Assembly (NCBI GenBank): GCA_963377175.1
Contig: CAUJNA010003238.1
Coordinates: 409,598-473,597 of the forward strand
DNA from: Effrenium voratum
Taxonomy: Eukaryota > Sar > Dinophyceae > Suessiales > Symbiodiniaceae
Length of the DNA stretch: 64,000 bases
Reading direction: 5' to 3'
The position numbers were made by a program, and so were the translations under genes. The notes beneath the pieces were generated by a model. It did no database searches. It had not been told where the DNA came from and saw only the letters and a program-made list of their open reading frames with translations. This document shows positions 60,600-64,000 of the stretch, piece by piece. Position 1 is the stretch's first letter. Each line of letters starts with the position of its first letter.

Positions 60600-60925
60600 C
60601 AGGCAGCTCAGCCCACCTACTAAACTCGCCTTTGGGCGCTCTGATTCCAACAGTTCCGCTCCTGCTTGGAAGATGTCCAGGAGCGTCACCATGGCTCGGT
60701 CAGGCTTTTCCAGTTTCGGGGCCCCGAAGAGGTGGTCGGTTTCAGCTAGGATTACAGTGGAGTCGGACGGGCGACGTACGAGGCTTGGGCTTGGAGTAGG
60801 CGTCAAATCCAACAAGGGGGGGAGCTGAGTATAAAAAGCGACAATGGGAGGAAAGTTCTTCCTTGCCCACGAGCTGAGCCTCATGCCCAGGCAAGTGCTG
60901 CTGCTAAGAACCTTTCTCTGAATCT
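60600..60925 (-). CDS. Exon-like ORF, unknown product
   Basis: An open frame of 120 codons; the part LVRRPSDSTVILAETDHLFG to KPDRAMVTLLDIFQAGAELL has protein-like composition and ends near GAGTTTA|GTAGGT, a good GT donor, in phase 0. It lies upstream of gene D on the same strand and could be its 5' exon or another gene. Confidence 0.3.
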
Positions 60926-60929
60926 CCAA

Positions 60930-61740
60930 AAACCTCCAGCAACAGTATTTGGTCTAGATAAGCATTGTTGTTCCATCCATTGTTCGCAACTCGTCAACAA
61001 GTGGCCATGAAGACACTTGTTCTCGCGATGTTTGGAGAGCCAACGTGCCCAAAACTATTCTAAGACCCGACCGGCTTGGCAGACTTTGAGCCAAATGCTG
61101 GCGGAGAGCATTTCGAGGAGCGCAACAACAAGTTGCTGCCGGTACCAGCACTACTGTGGAAACAAGTCAACCCACAACAAAAAGGAATGAGATGACAAAG
61201 AAACTTTGTCAACCTCCGTACGAGTAATGATCATTTCAAGATCAACTGACTGCTTGCCCGCATTACACCATAACAAAATTGTAGAAGATCTTCCCATTCA
61301 GCTGACTTGTCAATATCCCGCAATGGGGGGCTGATGGGGGGGGGGCCTCCCCGTATCCCATCACAGATGCGGTCACGCTAGATACACCGTGAAAGTAGAT
61401 GGCAGAACTTCCTTTGTAGGGGTACCCTCTCTCCGACAATCCCAGAAGTGGAAAGAGGGTTTCCCCAAAAGGAAAGTAGTCTTCCAAAACATTTTTTGCT
61501 GTTGTCAGCTTCGCTTCTTGGAGGGAGGATAAGTAATTGGCTGATCAAACCAAACTCGCAGTTTCGTCCGTCAAAGTTCACCCAACCGGAGTCACGCCCA
61601 AGCACTAAGGGCAATAAATGCGCTTGTTCGGCCACTCTGGGCTTTCCAAGGAAAACAAGCTGATACACGCGCTTGAAGTGTTTCTCGCAGCCGACCAACC
61701 CACCTCCCCCCAACCCCCCGCCTGGCCCCCCCCCCAAAAA
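60930..61740. other. No gene seen
   Basis: Ordinary sequence with short ORFs, G9/C10 homopolymers near 61,337 and 61,727, and an AAAGAAAG run just before the 129-bp array. Confidence 0.4.
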
Positions 61741-61859
61741 AAAGAAAGAAAGATCAACTTTGAAAACGTGAAACTATACATGCCATCGCATTGACAAATA
61801 ATGATGTCATCATGCTTCCTGTGAACTGGCCAGAAAGCCCACATCCAAGCAGCACCCAG

Positions 61860-63880
61860 TCAGCAAGCTCAGGACTTCTGAGAGGATTATCAACTCCACA
61901 TGCCATCGCTTCGGCGGATTGACAGATAATGATGTCATCATGCTTCCTGTGAACTGGCCCTGAAAACCCACATCCAAGCATCACACAGTCAGCAAGCTCA
62001 GGACTTCTTAGAGGGTTATCAACTCCACATGCCATCGCTTCGGCGGATTGACAGATAATGATGTCATCATGCTTCCTGTGAACTGGCCCTGAAAGCCGAC
62101 ATCCAAGCATCACCCAGTCAGCAAGCTCAGGACTTCTTAGAGGATTATCAACTCCACATGCCATCGATTCGGCGGATTGACAGATAATGATGTCATCATG
62201 CTTCCTGTGAACTGGCGCTGAAAACCCACATCCAAGCGTCACCCAGTGAGCAAGCTCAGGACTTCTTAGAGGATTATCAACTCCACATGCCATCGCTTCG
62301 GCGGATTGACAAATAATGATGTCATCATGCTTCCTGTGAACTGGCCCTGAAAACCCACATCCAAGCATCACACAGTCAGCAAGCTCAGGACTTCTTAGAG
62401 GATTATCAATTCCACATGCCATCGCTTCGGCGGATTGACAGATAATGATGTCATCATGCTTCCTGTGAACTGGCCCTAAAAAGCCACATCCAAGCATCAC
62501 ACAGGCAGCAAGCTCAGGACTTCTTAGAGGATTATCAACTCCACATGCCATCGCTTCGGCGGATTGACAGATAATGATGTCATCATGCTTCCTTTGAACT
62601 GGCCCTGAAAACCCACATCCAAGCATCACACAGTGAGCAAGCTCAGGACTTCTTAGAGGATTATCAACTCCACATGCCATCGCTTCGGCGGAATGACAGA
62701 TAATGATGTCATCATGTTTCCTGTGAACTGGCCCTGAACACCCACATCCAAGCATCACCCAGTCAGCAAGCTCAGGACTTCTTAGAGGATTATCAACTCC
62801 ACATGCCATCGCTTCGGCGGATTGACAGATAATGATGTCATCATGCTTCCTGTGAACTGGCCCTGAAAACCCACATCCAAGCATCACACAGTCAGCAAGC
62901 TCAGGACTTCTTAGAGGATTATCAACTCCACATGCCATCGCTTCGGCGGATTGACAGATAATGATGTCATCATGCTTCCTGTGAACTGGCCCTGAAACCC
63001 ACATCCAAGCATGACACAGTCAGCAAGCTCAGAACTTCTTAGAGGATTATCAACTCCACATGCCATCGCTTCGGCGGATTGACAGATAATGATGTCATCA
63101 TGCTTCCTGTGAACTGGCCCTAAAAAACCACATCCAAGCATCGCACAGTCAGCAAGCTCAGGACTTCTTAGAGGATTATCAACTCCACATGCCATCCGCT
63201 TCGGCGGATTGACAGATAATGATGTCATCATGCTTCCTGTGAACCCGGCCCGGAAAACCCACATCCAAGCGTCACCAGTGAGCAAGCTCATATCTTCTTA
63301 GAGGATTATTAACTCCACATGCCATCGTTCCGGCGGATGGACAGATAATGATGTCATCATGCTTCCTGTGAACTGGCCCTGAAAGCCCACATCCAAGCAT
63401 CGCACAGTCAGCAAGCTCAGGACTTCTTAGAGGATTATCAATTCCACATGCCATCGCTTCGGCGGATTGACAGATAATGATGTCATCATGCTTCCTGTGA
63501 ACTGGCCCTGAAAACCCACATCCAAGCATCACACAGTCAGCAAGCTCAGGACTTCTTAGAGGATTATCAACTCCACATGCCATCGCTTCGGCGGATTGAC
63601 AAATAATGATGTCATCATGCTTCCTGTGAACTGGCCCTGAAAGCCGACATCCAAGCATCACACAGTCAGCAAGCTCCGGACTTCTTAGAGGAGTATCAAC
63701 TCCACATGCCATCGATTCGGCGGATGGACAGATAATGATGTCATCATGCTTCCTTTGAACTGGCCCTGAAAACCCACATCCAAGCATCACCCAGTCAGCA
63801 AGCTCAGGACTTCTTAGAGGATTATCAACTCCACATGCCATCGCTTCGGCGGATTGACAGATAATGATGTCATCATGCTT
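61860..63880 (-). ncRNA. Tandem box C/D snoRNA genes (SNORD61-like), 16 complete units
   Basis: Every complete unit holds, on the minus strand, box C ATGATGA and 73 nt later (inclusive) box D CTGA. Flanks pair: AAGC before box C with GCTT after box D, extended after one mismatch by CAG/CTG. A possible C' box (TTGATAA) lies inside. The bases before box D read CCTCTAAGAAGTC; CCTCTAAGAAG is an exact antisense to CTTCTTAGAGG of the universally conserved 18S rRNA segment, with a further U-G pair. By the box D plus five rule the methylated base would be the second U of CUUCUU, which I recall as the human Um1442 site guided by SNORD61. Box C is unchanged in all copies; box D is changed in two (near 63,286 and 63,672). 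Tandem snoRNA clusters are known in dinoflagellates. Confidence 0.75.
61992..62076 (-). ncRNA. Representative C/D snoRNA unit
   Basis: Box C at 62,064-62,070, box D at 61,998-62,001, terminal stem between 62,071-62,074 and 61,994-61,997, rRNA antisense element at about 62,004-62,015. In this copy the element reads CCCTCTAAGAAG, pairing with CTTCTTAGAGGG over 12 Watson-Crick pairs. Predicted RNA about 85 nt, typical for the class. Confidence 0.72.
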
Positions 63881-64000
63881 CCTGTGAACTGGCCCTGAAA
63901 ACCCACATCCAAGCATCACACAGTCAGCAAGCTCAGGACTTCTTAGAGGGTTATCAACTCCACATGCCATCGCTTCGGCGGATTGACAGATAATGATGTC

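Larger units (their letters stand above)
61765..64000 (-). repeat. 129-bp tandem array, 17 units, continues past the edge
   Basis: The unit is 129 bp; copies are about 93 to 99 percent alike, and the leftmost (61,765-61,815) is a truncated, diverged edge unit. GCAAGCTCAGGA recurs at 61,862 and then every 128-131 bp. The window ends inside a unit. Since 129 = 3 x 43, the minus strand shows ORFs of 416, 126 and 232 codons with a 43-residue period (MACGVDNPLRSPELAD ...), broken only by single-base indels near 62,995, 63,196 and 63,270. Confidence 0.98.

Noticed and set aside
61754..63970. Long minus-strand ORFs with a 43-residue repeat (416, 126 and 232 codons)
   Set aside because: They follow from a 129-bp period divisible by three. 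Indels break the frame while the snoRNA boxes are kept, and no start or splice context is shared.
61765..64000. Spliced-leader or 5S rRNA tandem repeat
   Set aside because: No spliced-leader core or 5S internal control region is present in the 129-bp unit.

Overview
This window is nuclear DNA of a eukaryote, almost certainly a dinoflagellate. The evidence is three neighbouring multi-exon genes, all on the minus strand, whose exons recall protein families that are expanded in dinoflagellates. When exons are joined in phase, most 5' splice sites read GC rather than GT. Very large amounts of simple-sequence and minisatellite DNA lie between genes and inside introns. The genus cannot be fixed from the sequence; a Suessiales-type genome (Polarella or Symbiodiniaceae-like) is my guess. 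There are no bacterial-style operons, ribosome binding sites or CRISPR arrays. Family resemblances were recalled from memory, not searched.

Layout. 0-25 kb: gene-poor. It holds a stack of four different tandem repeats (4.07-6.07 kb), a degenerate cytosine-methyltransferase-like pseudogene (6.3-8.2 kb, plus strand), a TAGCAAA-rich tract (9.5-10.1 kb), CA/CACC and TATA arrays, a 276-bp tandem duplication and a 36-bp minisatellite (23.8-25.0 kb), plus a few short GC-rich islands that look like exons. 25.8-47.2 kb: a unidirectional block of three minus-strand genes. Gene C (25.85-28.3 kb) is a transposon-like dinoflagellate family. Gene B (29.89-36.3 kb) is a Lys/Ala/Glu coiled-coil protein with a conserved C-terminal half. 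Gene A (37.55-47.15 kb) has about 26 exons and about 1,600 codons: an N-terminal region, a 739-codon repeat exon, and a C-terminal C5-methyltransferase-like domain. Phase is kept through all of gene A and through gene B from 36.24 kb to its stop. 47.8-61.8 kb: repeat-rich again, with a 950-bp CCCA/CCAA array, a 700-bp hexamer array, copies of a fold-back element, and a candidate long-intron gene (gene D, minus strand).

61.8-64.0 kb is the most interesting part: a 129-bp tandem array running off the right edge. Read on the minus strand, each unit carries box C (ATGATGA), box D (CTGA) 73 nt apart, a terminal stem, and directly upstream of box D an antisense element that pairs with the universally conserved CTTCTTAGAGG of 18S rRNA. 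I read this as a tandem array of a box C/D snoRNA gene resembling the human SNORD61 type. Because 129 is divisible by three, the array also shows long but probably meaningless ORFs with a 43-residue repeat.

Genes A and B share a KAEELKK-type repeat in long exons, which suggests exchange or common origin of that exon. Gene B has a 2.1-kb intron flanked by inverted (GATT)n tracts, with a Gln/His/Met-rich ORF on the opposite strand inside it. Exon coordinates were derived by hand from splice motifs and phase; those marked about or tentative are less certain.
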